Shown here piece after piece: positions 16,112 through 25,929 of a stretch of 40,389 nt of DNA. Source of the stretch: Vicinamibacteria bacterium (GTDB lineage: Bacteria; Acidobacteriota; Vicinamibacteria; Vicinamibacterales; UBA8438); assembly GCA_022820675.1 (NCBI GenBank), contig JAJEFC010000441.1:1-40389 (forward strand), given 5' to 3'. Position 1 is the first letter of the stretch. Every line of letters begins with the position of its first letter. The position numbers and the translations under genes were made by a program. The notes beneath the pieces were generated by a model that made no database searches, was not told where the DNA came from, and was given only the letters and a program-made list of their open reading frames with translations.

Positions 16112-18280
16112 ATGCCGAGAGAAGCTCGCGTCGAGAGCGGCGGTTCGCGTTGGCTGGCGGCAGCGGTGGTCCGCGTTGGGGCGGCCGGATTGATCGCGCT
16201 GGCCGGCTCGGCCGGCGGACCGGGCGTCGTCGCCGTCGCGGCGCAGCCGCAGGCGGCGGACGGGGGCTTCACGGCCGACCAGTCCGCGGCGGGGTGGGCG
16301 GTGTATGGCCGGCAGTGCGGCGAGTGCCACGGGCAGGGGCTGTTCGGAGCGGAGGCGCCGGCCCTGCGCGGGGTCGACTTCTTGAACGGCTGGGCCGGGC
16401 AGACGACGGACGAGCTGTTCGCGTACCTGCGCGACGAGATGCCCCCCGGCCTCGGCGGCTCGCTCGCCGACGGGGTCTACCTGGGCCTCGTCGCCTACAT
16501 CCTCGACATGAACGGCGCCCGCCCCGGCGACGCGCCGCTGACGGCCGACGCGGCGATCACCATCGGTGACGCCGCAGACATCGCCGAGGCGGAGCGGGCG
16601 GCGCGCGAGGGCGACCGGCCGCGGCGGCGGTCGACGCGGTTCGTCAACCGGGAGGTGCCGCACGACCTGGCCCCGGTCACGGACGCGCTCCTCGCCGACC
16701 CGCCGCCGGGTGACTGGCTGAGCTGGCGGCGGACCCGCGACGGCCACGGCTACAGCCCCCTCGACCAGGTGACGCGCGACAACGTCGACGAGCTGCAGCT
16801 CGCCTGGGTGCTCGCCATCCGCGAGGGCAACCACCAGACCACGCCGCTGGTGCACGACGTGGTGATGTTCCTCGCCAATCCCGGGAACGTCGTCCAGGCG
16901 ATAGACGCGGTCACCGGCGAGGTCATCTGGCAGTACCGGTCGCCGCTGCCCGAGGACGCGGTGCGGTGGGGCGCCACCCGCACCCTCGCCCTCTACGGCG
17001 ACAAGCTCTTCCTCGCCACCTACGACGCCGCCCTCGTCGCCCTCGACGCGGCGACCGGGGCCGAGGTGTGGCGCACCGTGAAGGCGGACCACACGCAGGG
17101 GTTCATGCAGTTCGGCGGCCCCGTCGTCGCGAACGGCGTCGTGGTGACCGGCATCAACGGGTGCGAGCGCTACAAGGAGCAGACCTGCTTCATCACCGGG
17201 CACGACCCCGACACCGGCCGCGAGCTGTGGCGCACGTCGACCATCGCGCTCCCCGGCGACCCCAACGACGCCTCGTGGGGCGACACGCCGCCGTACCTGC
17301 GAGCCGGCGGCGACCTGTGGATTCCCGGCAGCTACGACGCCGAGCTCGGCCTCTTCTACATCGGCACCGCGCAGGCGAAGCCGTGGGTGGCGGCGAGCCG
17401 CGGCATGACGACGCGGCAGGACGCGCTCTACACCAACTCGACGCTGGCCCTGAACCCGCGGACGGGGCAGGTGGAGTGGTACTTCCAGCACGCCCCGGGC
17501 GAGACCCTCGACCTCGACATCGTCTACGAGCGGGTGCTCGTGGACGCCGACGGCGAGCAGTGGCTCTTCACCATCGGCAAGGACGGCATCCTCTGGAAGC
17601 TCGACCGGCGGACGGGCGCGTTCGTCGACCTGCGCGAGACTGTGTACCAGGACGTCTTCGCGTCGATCGACCGGACCACGGGGCGGCTGGAGTACCGGCA
17701 GGACATCCACGACGCGGACGTCGGCGACCGGGTGCCCGCCTGCCCCAGCCTGCTCGGCGGGCACAACTGGCAGGCGTCGGCCTACCACCCCGGCGCCGGC
17801 GCCCTCGTGATTCCCCTCCACCAGGCCTGCATGTTCCTGACCGGCCGCGAGGTGGAGTTCGTCGACGGCGGCGGGGGAGAGGCGGGCCGGTCGGAGTTCA
17901 TCGAGATGCCCGGCTCGAACGGCAACGTGGGCAAGCTGGCCGCCTACGACGTGCGGACGATGGACGAGCTGTGGAGCCACGAGCAGCGGGCCGCGTTCCT
18001 GACGTCGACGCTGACGACGGCGGGCGGGCTGGTCTTCGCGGGCGACGCCGACCGTTACTACCGGGCGTTCGACATCGAGACCGGCGAGGTCCTCTGGGAG
18101 ACCCGCCTCGGGGCCAAGGCCCACGGCTATCCCATCACCTACGAGGCGGGCGGGCGCCAGTTCATCGCGGTCCCGGCGGCGCTGGGGGGCGCGTTCCGCA
18201 GCCTCACCGCGGCCCTCACGCCGGAGATCTTCCAGCCGGAGGGGGGCAACGCGCTCTACGTCTTCGCGCTGCCGGAGTGA
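16112..18280 (+). CDS. Cytochrome c-PQQ beta-propeller dehydrogenase, paralogue 2
   Basis: A 722-residue paralogue of the protein at 11606-13816, alignable end to end. It has a signal segment ([15 protein letters not shown]), haem motif C69-G-E-C-H73 with EMPPG, the first-blade signature [20 protein letters not shown], the Cys pair in [12 protein letters not shown] and the DLD segment at the expected catalytic Asp. It should oxidise an alcohol- or aldehyde-type substrate in the periplasm and pass electrons to its own haem. One visible difference is QFGG where the others have QNAG in the TQGF.. blade segment, which could alter the substrate pocket. The start is set by GGGGAGTTGTGAATC before ATG. 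A TolB-like gene follows 155 nt later on the same strand. Confidence 0.86.
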   Translation: MPREARVESGGSRWLAAAVVRVGAAGLIALAGSAGGPGVVAVAAQPQAADGGFTADQSAAGWAVYGRQCGECHGQGLFGAEAPALRGVDFLNGWAGQTTDELFAYLRDEMPPGLGGSLADGVYLGLVAYILDMNGARPGDAPLTADAAITIGDAADIAEAERAAREGDRPRRRSTRFVNREVPHDLAPVTDALLADPPPGDWLSWRRTRDGHGYSPLDQVTRDNVDELQLAWVLAIREGNHQTTPLVHDVVMFLANPGNVVQAIDAVTGEVIWQYRSPLPEDAVRWGATRTLALYGDKLFLATYDAALVALDAATGAEVWRTVKADHTQGFMQFGGPVVANGVVVTGINGCERYKEQTCFITGHDPDTGRELWRTSTIALPGDPNDASWGDTPPYLRAGGDLWIPGSYDAELGLFYIGTAQAKPWVAASRGMTTRQDALYTNSTLALNPRTGQVEWYFQHAPGETLDLDIVYERVLVDADGEQWLFTIGKDGILWKLDRRTGAFVDLRETVYQDVFASIDRTTGRLEYRQDIHDADVGDRVPACPSLLGGHNWQASAYHPGAGALVIPLHQACMFLTGREVEFVDGGGGEAGRSEFIEMPGSNGNVGKLAAYDVRTMDELWSHEQRAAFLTSTLTTAGGLVFAGDADRYYRAFDIETGEVLWETRLGAKAHGYPITYEAGGRQFIAVPAALGGAFRSLTAALTPEIFQPEGGNALYVFALPE

Positions 18281-18435
18281 GGGGCACTCCGGTCCCGGTC
18301 GATTCGCCCGTTTCGGCGTCCCGCCGGAGCCACGGTAGTCGACCGTACGGCGCCACCGGGCAGGACGCCGGCGAGGGGTTCGCTCACAACTGGTGCAGGC
18401 TCGACGGCAGGATTCAGTCCTGGAGGGTTAGACCG

Positions 18436-20556
18436 ATGCATGTCTTAAAGTTCGGGACGGAGGGCGGTCGGCGGGCAGGACACGGCGCGGGCCGATTCGG
18501 CCTCGGGGTGCCGGCGGTCGGCGGCCTGCTCGCGCTCCTGGTCATCGTCGCGGCGACCGGCCGCGCACAGGGCACGGGCGAGGCCGAGCCGTCCCGCGAG
18601 ACCATCGTCTACAGCAGCATCCAGCCCGCCAACTGGGACCTGTACCTCTTCGACGGCCCCGGCTCGGAGCCGCGGCGGCTGACGACGGACCCCGGCCTCG
18701 ACTACAACGGCGTCATCTCGCCCGACGGGCGCTGGGTCGTGTTCACCTCCGAGCGGACCGGCAGCCCCGACCTCTACGTGCTCGATCTGCACGGCGACGC
18801 CGGGCCGCGGCCGCTGGTCGAGGGCCCCGCCATGGAGGACGCGGCGGCCATCTCGCCGGACGGCGGGCGGCTGCTCTTCGTCAGCACGCGGGACGGCAAC
18901 GCCGACGTCTTCGAGATGCCCTTCCGGCCCGAGGATCCGCCCGCGGCGGGCGAGGCGCGGAACCTGACGCGGCACCCGGCGGGCGACTACAACCCCGCGT
19001 TCTCGCCCGACGGCACGCGGATTCTCTTCTCGAGCAGCCGCGACACGGCGGTGGCGACGAGCACGGGGGCGAGCCCGGGGCCGACCTACCTCGCCAGCGA
19101 GGTGTACGTGATGCGGGCCGACGGGACCGGCGTGCGGCGGCTCACGCGGCACGAGCGCTGGGACGGCGCCCCGGCGTGGGCGCCCGACGGTCGGGCCGCC
19201 TTCTTCTACTCGCAACGGGACGGCGAGTCGCGCATCTACCGCACCGCCGTCGACGGCGGTGCCGACGCTGAGTCTGCCGGTGCCGAGCCCGCTGACGCCG
19301 GCACCGAGCCGATCTCCGCCGCCAGCGAGCCCGCTGACGCCGGTACCGAGCCGATCTCCGCCGGCGCGGAGCCCCCTGGCGCCGGCACCGAGCCCATCGC
19401 CGCGGGCGCTGAGCCCGCCGGGGCCAGCCCCGTGCCGATCTCCGAGGGCGGTGAGGCAGCGCTGTCGCCGGCCCTCGGCCCCGACGGCCGCCTCGCGTTC
19501 ACGGCGCAGCGGGACGGCCGGTGGACTCTCGTCTCCACCCGGCCCGACGGGTCCGACCCCCGGGTCGAGAGCGACGCCGCCCGCGATTACTGGGCACCGG
19601 CATACGACCCCGTCTCCGGCCGCCTCCTCGCCCACGGGCCGGGACCGGTCGCGGACGCGTCCGTGTTCGAGAGCGACGCCCCGGGCGAGTTCCTGGTCCA
19701 CCCGCCGCTCCCCGTCGACCTGCCGGACCGGCAAGTGTCCCTGGTCGGCATCCGCGGCTATCTGCCGGCCGTCGATCCCACCTCGGGCGAGGTCGCCACC
19801 AGCGAGGCGTTCGCCCGCCTCGTCGCGTCCCGCCCCGACGGCAGCGGCAAGCGTGTGATCCACGACCTCGCCGGGGGAGCGGATCGCTACCGGGGCCCCG
19901 ACTCCGCCTGGGGGCCTTCGTGGTCGAAGGACGGCCGCTGGCTCGCGTTCATCGTCGGGCCGCCGTTCGCCTCGGACGCCGTCGACGTTGACATCTGGAA
20001 GATCCGCAGCGACGGCACCGGCCTCGTGAGCCTGACGCCCGACTCGGACGCCAACGACGCCCTGCCCGACTTCTCGCCCGACGGACGCCGCATCGTCTTC
20101 CGCAGCCGCCGCGGCGGCAACGCCGACATCTACCTGATGAACGCGGACGGCGGCGACGTGCGGCGCCTCACGCACCACGAGGCCACCGACACCATGCCCG
20201 CGTTCTCGTCGGGCGGCGACCGCATCGCGTTCACGTCGCTCCGGGACGGCAACTTCGAGCTCTACACCGTCGCCATCGACGACGACGGCCGGGCGGGGCC
20301 GCCCCAGCGCCTCACCACGAGCCCCGGCCACGACATGCACCCCCGGTTCTCGCCCGACGACGAGTGGGTGCTCTTCACCTCCCAGCGCGCCGAGCTCGGC
20401 GACGAGCTGCCCCTGCTGCGGGTCGTCTTCCAGCCCCAGCCCTACGGCGAGCTGCACGCCGTCCGCCTGTCGGACCGCACGGTGGTCCGCCTGACCCACA
20501 ACAAGTGGGAGGACGGCCCCACCGCCTGGGTGAGGGACGTGCCGGGGTTCGACTGA
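18436..20556 (+). CDS. TolB-like beta-propeller (PD40 repeats) exported protein
   Basis: A 706-residue protein with a signal peptide (VGGLLALLVIVAATGRAQ) and repeated PD40/TolB-type blades such as ISPDGRWVVFTSERTGSPDL, FSPDGTRILFSSSRD, FSPDGRRIVFRSRRGGNADI and FSPDDEWVLFTSQR. Such propellers occur in TolB of the Tol-Pal envelope system and in many periplasmic binding proteins. The TolB N-terminal domain is not seen, so this is TolB-like rather than TolB. Blades are interrupted at residues 280-334 by a heptapeptide array. ATG 18436 is preceded by GGAGGG at 8 nt. Same-strand position behind quinoprotein 2 may mean co-transcription. Its ligand is unknown. Confidence 0.82.
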   Translation: MHVLKFGTEGGRRAGHGAGRFGLGVPAVGGLLALLVIVAATGRAQGTGEAEPSRETIVYSSIQPANWDLYLFDGPGSEPRRLTTDPGLDYNGVISPDGRWVVFTSERTGSPDLYVLDLHGDAGPRPLVEGPAMEDAAAISPDGGRLLFVSTRDGNADVFEMPFRPEDPPAAGEARNLTRHPAGDYNPAFSPDGTRILFSSSRDTAVATSTGASPGPTYLASEVYVMRADGTGVRRLTRHERWDGAPAWAPDGRAAFFYSQRDGESRIYRTAVDGGADAESAGAEPADAGTEPISAASEPADAGTEPISAGAEPPGAGTEPIAAGAEPAGASPVPISEGGEAALSPALGPDGRLAFTAQRDGRWTLVSTRPDGSDPRVESDAARDYWAPAYDPVSGRLLAHGPGPVADASVFESDAPGEFLVHPPLPVDLPDRQVSLVGIRGYLPAVDPTSGEVATSEAFARLVASRPDGSGKRVIHDLAGGADRYRGPDSAWGPSWSKDGRWLAFIVGPPFASDAVDVDIWKIRSDGTGLVSLTPDSDANDALPDFSPDGRRIVFRSRRGGNADIYLMNADGGDVRRLTHHEATDTMPAFSSGGDRIAFTSLRDGNFELYTVAIDDDGRAGPPQRLTTSPGHDMHPRFSPDDEWVLFTSQRAELGDELPLLRVVFQPQPYGELHAVRLSDRTVVRLTHNKWEDGPTAWVRDVPGFD
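19273..19437 (+). repeat. 21-nt coding minisatellite, 8 copies
   Basis: In-frame units encode SAGAEP, ADAGTEP, ISAASEP, ADAGTEP, ISAGAEP, PGAGTEP, IAAGAEP and AGASPVP; the first is one residue short. The array interrupts the TolB-like propeller between two blades and probably forms a flexible extracellular loop. Its EP-ended units resemble the unrelated hexapeptide array at 4742-4957. Confidence 0.85.
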
Positions 20557-20692
20557 CGATCGCGCCGGGGGTGGCGGCGCGTCTCCGGCGCGCCGCCAGG
20601 CGACAGTGCAGGCCGGTGCGACGGCTGGCATGGGGCCCACCCAGGCCGCCACCACGCCGCGACCTGACGCGGTCCCGGGCCCCCAACCGTGC

Positions 20693-20721
20693 TTGCGGCG
20701 GCGGATAGCAGAATGTAGACT
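20693..20721 (+). promoter_or_regulatory. Promoter candidate for the McrB-like/DUF2357 operon
   Basis: TTGCGG, 17 nt, TAGACT. The spacing is ideal and the site lies about 120 nt before the McrB-like start codon. Confidence 0.35.
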
Positions 20722-20844
20722 CCCGCGCGGTGCGCCAGGACGGGAGCGGTCGCCGGAAGGGCGGCGCCTCGTACCCTGAAGAACACCCACCGCACGTCAG
20801 GTGGTCCGGTCCACTTGGGCCGGGCCCATTGCGGAGAGTCTCTG

Positions 20845-23385
20845 ATGCGCGAGATCGAAATCGGAGACGCCTTCATCGGCGTCGTGGCCCAGGCTCCGTT
20901 CGAGTCGCGGTCGTTCTCCGGCGTGCAGAACGCGTTCTGCACGCTTCAACCACTTGCGTTCGAGGACGGGCAACGCACCACGCCGGGGGACTTCCCGAAC
21001 CGCGGTCTCGTCTGGTGGATGCTCACCGACAACGCCCATCGCTTCGCCCAACCCGGGCGCTTGGTGTCGTTCATCGTGGAACGGGCGCCGGAACACACGG
21101 CGGACGACCCCGAGAAACACCTGTGGCAGGCCAAGCGGACCAGCGTAAAGCCGTGCACGAACGAGATGGTGGAGATCCTGCACATTTCGCCCCGGGACGT
21201 CCAGCAGCAAAACGACCTCGTCAGCACAGGATCGTGCGCCGCGGATCACCTGCCGTGCGCCACCGCTCTCGTGCGCTGGCGCGACCATCTCTACGGTCCT
21301 TTGCCCACGAGTCCCGAAGGGCCCGACGACGCCGGCGATTTCGTCGTCCGCTTTGCCCCACCGCGGCCGGGTCGTCAGGTGTTCCGTCTTCAGGCGGCTG
21401 AACTCGACCGGGTGCGCGACGCCGGGGAGCGCGTCTTCGAAGTTGAGGTCTCTCGTGATTCCTCGATGCGGAATCGCAGAGAGCACGCCGTCGTTTGCAG
21501 TTACGAGCTGATTCCTGCGGCTGTTTATCGAGAGCTCACGCGCACGGCGGAACGCGTGCGTCTCGAGAGCGACTCGGCGATGCTGCGCCGTGTCGCCAAG
21601 GATGTCCTCGGGTGGTCGCGGAAAGAACGCTCCAGCCTGAACCAACTGCTTGAGAGATTCGAAGAGGAGTTGAAACACCCACGAGATGATGCCGACACGG
21701 AGTCCGCGATCGGTGTGCTTCAACGGACGCAAGCCCGGCTCGAACACAACGGACAACTTGCCGCCGAGATCGCCGAGGCGTTGATCGGCTCGGGTTTCGT
21801 CGACCAGGCGCTGGAAGACGGGATCGAGGAGCGCTACAGGCAGTACGTCGAATCCAGAACCGCAAAGACCACGGCCGACATCGCGGAGCGTGTGGCCTCG
21901 TTACGGCAGGAGCTCGACACCTTGATCGAGCGGCGCAACGCGCTTGATGCCGAGGTCGAATCGGAATCACGAACGAAGCGAGCGAGCCTTGAGCGTGAAC
22001 TCGACGAACAGCGGGCCGCGCACGATACGAAGATGGCCGGGCAACGCGCCGAGCTCGAAGCAGAAAGGAAGAACCTACGCCAACGGCAGCAAGAGATCGA
22101 GCGGCGCCTGGACGCGGCAACGAGGCGGTTCGTCGACGCCCGCGACGACGTGCTCAAGGACCTGCTGACACTCGCACCGCTGCTGAATGCCGTCGAGTTC
22201 CAGAAGGACCGCTCCCGCACCGCTGACACTGCCGAGGCTCCGCCGTCGGCATCTCACGAACCACGGAACTTCAAGCTGCGTCCGTATCTGGAGCACTCCC
22301 TGGCGGACCGGGAGATCACCGAGACCGATTTCTTCGACCGGTTCGAGAGGCACGTACGGAACTCAGGCTACGTGTACAGGCGCCTGGACCTCGTTGCGTT
22401 TCACGTCAGCGTCAAGGTCTCGGACCTGACGGTCCTGGGAGGCGTATCTGGAACCGGCAAGTCCAGCCTTCCGCGCCTTTACGCGCAGGCGCTCGCCGGG
22501 GACGTAGGCGCCTGGGACGATCGCTATCGGACGGTGGGCGTGAACCCGTCCTGGCTGGACGTCGGTGACTTGCTCGGACGGGTGAACGTCCTCGACGCGC
22601 GCTTCCTGCCGTCCGACTCGGGGCTCTACGACCTGCTGATCCATGCCCACGGGGAGTACCAACGTCAGACTCGCAACTCCGGGCTGTACGTCGTCTGCCT
22701 CGACGAAATGAACCTCGCGCAGGTCGAGCACTACTTCAGCCCGTTTCTCCAGCTCCTGGAGGCCCCCCTGGATCAACGCCGCCTGCGCTGTTTCGCGCCC
22801 GCGTCGGTGTCGCCCGACAGCGACTTCGCCAAGTGGGCGGAACTCGATCTCCCGCCGTCGCTGCGATTCATCGGCACGGTGAACTTCGACGAGACGACGC
22901 GGCCCCTGAGTCGACGGGTGCTCGACCGGATCAATCTGATCACGCTGCATCCGGTCCCTCTGAGCGAACTGGACGCGGGCGGGGATCAACTGCCGGCACC
23001 TCCGGTGTCAGGACCGCCGGTGACGCACGGCCGATTCGAGAGCTGGAGAAGACCAGGCGAAGCGGGCTCGGTTGCGGAGGTGCTGGACGAATTGCGGGAA
23101 CCGCTCGGCCGGCTGGGCTGCCCGCTCAGCCCGCGCCGCTACCGAGGGGTGTGCGAGTTCCTGGCCAGCGCACGGGAGCTCATCACACCCGAGGAGGCGC
23201 TCGACATGCAGATCACCCAGCGGCTGCTGCCACAAGTCCGTGGCCTCTTTCGGCAGTCTGCTCGGGACGCCCTGGAGGACCTCCGCGCCTTGCTGGACGC
23301 GCACGGAAAGCGGTACAGCAACGCCCTCCACGCGCTCGATGAACTGTGCGAGGCGGACGATCCGTGGGCGCAGGAACCGGAATGA
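20845..23385 (+). CDS. McrB-like AAA+ NTPase with N-terminal domain and long coiled coil
   Basis: An 846-residue protein. Residues 1 to about 220 form an N-terminal domain I do not recognise (contains GLVWWMLTDNAHRF). Residues about 323-445 are a charged coiled coil rich in Glu, Arg and Leu heptads. Near residue 532 comes a Walker A motif, GGVSGTGKSS. It is followed by the McrB/MoxR-like Walker B segment VVCLDEMNLAQVEHYF, and by GTVNFDETTRPLSRRVLDR, where McrB GTPases have a MNTADRS-type motif. McrB-family NTPases translocate and drive a partner nuclease on modified DNA, or act on RNA in CoCoNuT-type systems. The next gene, a PD-(D/E)XK nuclease, overlaps it by 4 nt. The start is set by GGAGAG 6 nt upstream. 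ATP or GTP preference cannot be read from sequence. Confidence 0.8.
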   Translation: MREIEIGDAFIGVVAQAPFESRSFSGVQNAFCTLQPLAFEDGQRTTPGDFPNRGLVWWMLTDNAHRFAQPGRLVSFIVERAPEHTADDPEKHLWQAKRTSVKPCTNEMVEILHISPRDVQQQNDLVSTGSCAADHLPCATALVRWRDHLYGPLPTSPEGPDDAGDFVVRFAPPRPGRQVFRLQAAELDRVRDAGERVFEVEVSRDSSMRNRREHAVVCSYELIPAAVYRELTRTAERVRLESDSAMLRRVAKDVLGWSRKERSSLNQLLERFEEELKHPRDDADTESAIGVLQRTQARLEHNGQLAAEIAEALIGSGFVDQALEDGIEERYRQYVESRTAKTTADIAERVASLRQELDTLIERRNALDAEVESESRTKRASLERELDEQRAAHDTKMAGQRAELEAERKNLRQRQQEIERRLDAATRRFVDARDDVLKDLLTLAPLLNAVEFQKDRSRTADTAEAPPSASHEPRNFKLRPYLEHSLADREITETDFFDRFERHVRNSGYVYRRLDLVAFHVSVKVSDLTVLGGVSGTGKSSLPRLYAQALAGDVGAWDDRYRTVGVNPSWLDVGDLLGRVNVLDARFLPSDSGLYDLLIHAHGEYQRQTRNSGLYVVCLDEMNLAQVEHYFSPFLQLLEAPLDQRRLRCFAPASVSPDSDFAKWAELDLPPSLRFIGTVNFDETTRPLSRRVLDRINLITLHPVPLSELDAGGDQLPAPPVSGPPVTHGRFESWRRPGEAGSVAEVLDELREPLGRLGCPLSPRRYRGVCEFLASARELITPEEALDMQITQRLLPQVRGLFRQSARDALEDLRALLDAHGKRYSNALHALDELCEADDPWAQEPE

Positions 23386-25193
23386 ACAGCCCTGATTCTC
23401 TCCGCGGGGCGCACTTCGCGCTCACGCAGAATGGCAATGAGATAGCCTCCGTCGCTCTGGCGGACGAGGGCGCCTCTCCAGCCGACCAACCGGTGACGGT
23501 CAGCGAGCTCCAGCCGGTCGGATTTTCGCTGACGTCCAGAAGGCAGGACGTCGAGTACACGGTGGCAATCGGTGACATCCCGCTGCCGCCAGGCCGTGCA
23601 TTCGGACCCATCATATACTGGGAAGACGGACGCCACTTCGAAAGCGCCCGGGGCCGGGTTGGCGTCCGTCTTCGTGCCCGCACCGCCCCGGATGCCGGCT
23701 GGCGGGTGTGCGCACGACTCGACGTCAACGTAGTGCCCACCAAACTGGGAGAGAAGCGCTACGAGACGCTCGTGAACGACATTCGGGTGATCGCCGCGGG
23801 GCTTATCTTCGACATTGTCTCGAAGATGTTCCGTGGCGTGCGCTACGCGCGAGGCATTACCCAGGTCGCGTCGCATACGAGCCACCTCGAGCTGGCCAAC
23901 CTCCGGCGTCAGTGGAAGGGGATTTCGCGCGCGCTGGAGCTCATCACCACTGAACCGCAACTGCGCACGGGACGTTGCATCGAGCTCCGCTCCTTCAGCG
24001 GGGCCGAAGTTCTCAGTTCGAACACCGCGGTTCGTCTTGCGGCTCGAGGATTCGACCCCCGGGGTCCCGATCGGGGCCGGCCAGTCACGGTTCCAGCGGA
24101 GAGGCTCACGCGGAGCGGCGACATTGTCGAGCACCGCGTCATTCTATGGTTCCTGAAACTCCTCCTTCAGCGGGTCCGGGAATGCACCAAGGCGGCGCGG
24201 GCGGAGATCGCACTCATCGAGTCGGAGCGGGAACTGCGGGATGTAGCCATGGGTTCAGGACCGACGCTGTACGAAGAAGTGGACCTGCCGAAGATCGAGC
24301 GGCTTCGGGAGTCCGTCGCTCAGGCCCACGAACTGGCCACGCAACTTCGACGTGCCATGCTATCGCCTTTGTTCAGGCATCTCCGGCCGCAGGCCGACCC
24401 GACCGACACGCCAGTGTTCCAACACGTCGATGCGTACCACCGCTTCGGGCGGAGGATGCGGCACTACCTCACCGCTTCGCTCGTGGTCCTCGAGGCGGGA
24501 GAGCGGGAGCGGCTCAAGGCGACCAGCCGACTCTACGAACACTGGGTGTTTCTGCGGCTGGCGGAGGCGTTTCGAGGCTGTGGACTCTGCGGAGACGATG
24601 TGGAGGGCGTTGTCCGGCGCCGGGGGCGACATCGATTCGTGCTGGATCTTGACGATGATGTGGTCCTCCAACTTCGCCTCGACGCCGGCCGCTTCGTCCG
24701 CCTTCGGTACGAACCGTGGATCTTGCCCGTAGAGGCGGCGCGCCGGCGCGGAGATACGTTGTGCCGGGGGGCAGGTGACTCGGCTCCCGCGTGGAGGCCC
24801 GACGTACTGGTGGAGTTCATCGACGGTGGCGAGGTGGCCTATGCCGTCGTCGTTGACAGCAAGTACTCGGCGCGGATCCAGGACCATCACTGGTTACGCG
24901 TGGAGAAGTACACGCAGATCCGGACCGTGGTCGGACTGCGCCAAGTCGTGCGTCAGGTTTGGTTGGCGCATCCCGGAGAAAACGCTGGGATCCACTGTCG
25001 CGACACGACCGTGACCTGGACCACCTACGGCCCCGACCGACCGCGTGATGAGATCGTTCTGGGGGATCTCGGACTCCGTCCTGTGTTCGACGAGGCCGCA
25101 AGGGCAGAGGCATACGACGGGGACGAGCCATCAACCGTCGTGCGGGAGTTCGCCGCGGGCCTGCTGCACTACGTCGGTTTCTTGACGAACTGA
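23382..25193 (+). CDS. DUF2357-PD-(D/E)XK nuclease, McrC-like
   Basis: A 603-residue protein that I read as an N-terminal DUF2357-type region (about residues 90-270, including PTKLGEKRYETLVNDI) and helical middle region joined to a C-terminal nuclease. The nuclease motif is WRPDVLVEF (Asp near residue 472), then VVVDSKYS (Asp-x-Lys near 492) and a trailing EKYTQIRTVV helix. This is the PD-(D/E)XK pattern seen in McrC and related effector nucleases. The ATGA overlap with the McrB-like gene implies coupled translation and complex formation. Together they form a type IV restriction-like defence pair. What is recognised is unknown; neither protein shows a familiar base-reader (PUA, SRA or EVE) domain. 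Confidence 0.8.
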   Translation: MNSPDSLRGAHFALTQNGNEIASVALADEGASPADQPVTVSELQPVGFSLTSRRQDVEYTVAIGDIPLPPGRAFGPIIYWEDGRHFESARGRVGVRLRARTAPDAGWRVCARLDVNVVPTKLGEKRYETLVNDIRVIAAGLIFDIVSKMFRGVRYARGITQVASHTSHLELANLRRQWKGISRALELITTEPQLRTGRCIELRSFSGAEVLSSNTAVRLAARGFDPRGPDRGRPVTVPAERLTRSGDIVEHRVILWFLKLLLQRVRECTKAARAEIALIESERELRDVAMGSGPTLYEEVDLPKIERLRESVAQAHELATQLRRAMLSPLFRHLRPQADPTDTPVFQHVDAYHRFGRRMRHYLTASLVVLEAGERERLKATSRLYEHWVFLRLAEAFRGCGLCGDDVEGVVRRRGRHRFVLDLDDDVVLQLRLDAGRFVRLRYEPWILPVEAARRRGDTLCRGAGDSAPAWRPDVLVEFIDGGEVAYAVVVDSKYSARIQDHHWLRVEKYTQIRTVVGLRQVVRQVWLAHPGENAGIHCRDTTVTWTTYGPDRPRDEIVLGDLGLRPVFDEAARAEAYDGDEPSTVVREFAAGLLHYVGFLTN

Positions 25194-25488
25194 CGAGCGA
25201 GACGCGTTCCAGGCGAGCGGCGGCGGAGAGGTGATTCCGATGCCGGAGCGTACTGTCGCTCACGCGGCGGGATGTACGGCGGCCGCGTGACCGCCGGACG
25301 GAATCCCGGCGAGCGACGCCGCGCCGCCCGGTCAGCTCGCCGTTTCCTGCGCGACGTCGGGGGCCCGGATGATCGAGTCGCGATGATCCGGGAGCGACCG
25401 GTTGCGAGGAAGCGCGTACGCGGTACGTGCCGCGAAACGGACCAGGAGTCCGTCAGAGAAGGGGAACGGGTCTACACTGGAAGGAAAC

Positions 25489-25929
25489 ATGGCAGGCAGA
25501 AAGCAAACGGCGGCGCAGCCGCGGACTACGGCCGGACCGTGGCGCGCGCCGGTAACGCTGGCGCCGTCGGACGCCTTCGACGATCGGGAAGCGGACGAGG
25601 TCTTCCGAACGCAGTTCCACCCGGGACACGATCCGGCGCAGCTCGGGCCGCAGAGCCGGGCGGTCCGCAACCGGTTGCGTGCAAGCTGCGCCGGATGGCG
25701 CGAGAAGCCGGAGCCCGAAGAGTTCTACGCGGCGATTCGGGCCAAGGCCCCGTCGCGCCGGCAGCGGCGCCTTCTCGCATGCTGGCTTCAGGAAGCCACG
25801 CGCGAGGACTTCCTCTACGCCTGGGCCGAGGGCGTCTATACGTGGCGACAACTGGCTGAGGCGATCCACAGGGCCGGGGAGCAGACGCGGCCGCGTTGCG
25901 CTGACATCAACACGTTGGCGGCGCCATGA
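25489..25929 (+). CDS. Helical partner protein of nucleotidyltransferase module B
   Basis: A 146-residue protein, paralogous in its C-terminal two-thirds to the gene at 3578-4123: SRAVRNRLRASCAGW, EEFYAAIRAKAPSRRQRRLL and WAEGVYTWRQLAEAIHR. The N-terminal 50 residues are basic and differ from the other copy, so the conserved part is probably the piece that contacts the nucleotidyltransferase. The ATG has GGAAGGA just upstream. Its TGA overlaps the ATG of the nucleotidyltransferase gene by 4 nt. The 295 nt before it, after the DUF2357 gene, hold no gene that I can support. The antitoxin role is inferred from position only. Confidence 0.75.
   Translation: MAGRKQTAAQPRTTAGPWRAPVTLAPSDAFDDREADEVFRTQFHPGHDPAQLGPQSRAVRNRLRASCAGWREKPEPEEFYAAIRAKAPSRRQRRLLACWLQEATREDFLYAWAEGVYTWRQLAEAIHRAGEQTRPRCADINTLAAP

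Noticed and set aside
16966-18435. Frame leading without a stop into the TolB-like gene
   Set aside because: It overlaps quinoprotein 2 in another frame and reads as low-complexity Arg/His. The TolB-like protein has its own ribosome-binding site and signal peptide at 18436.
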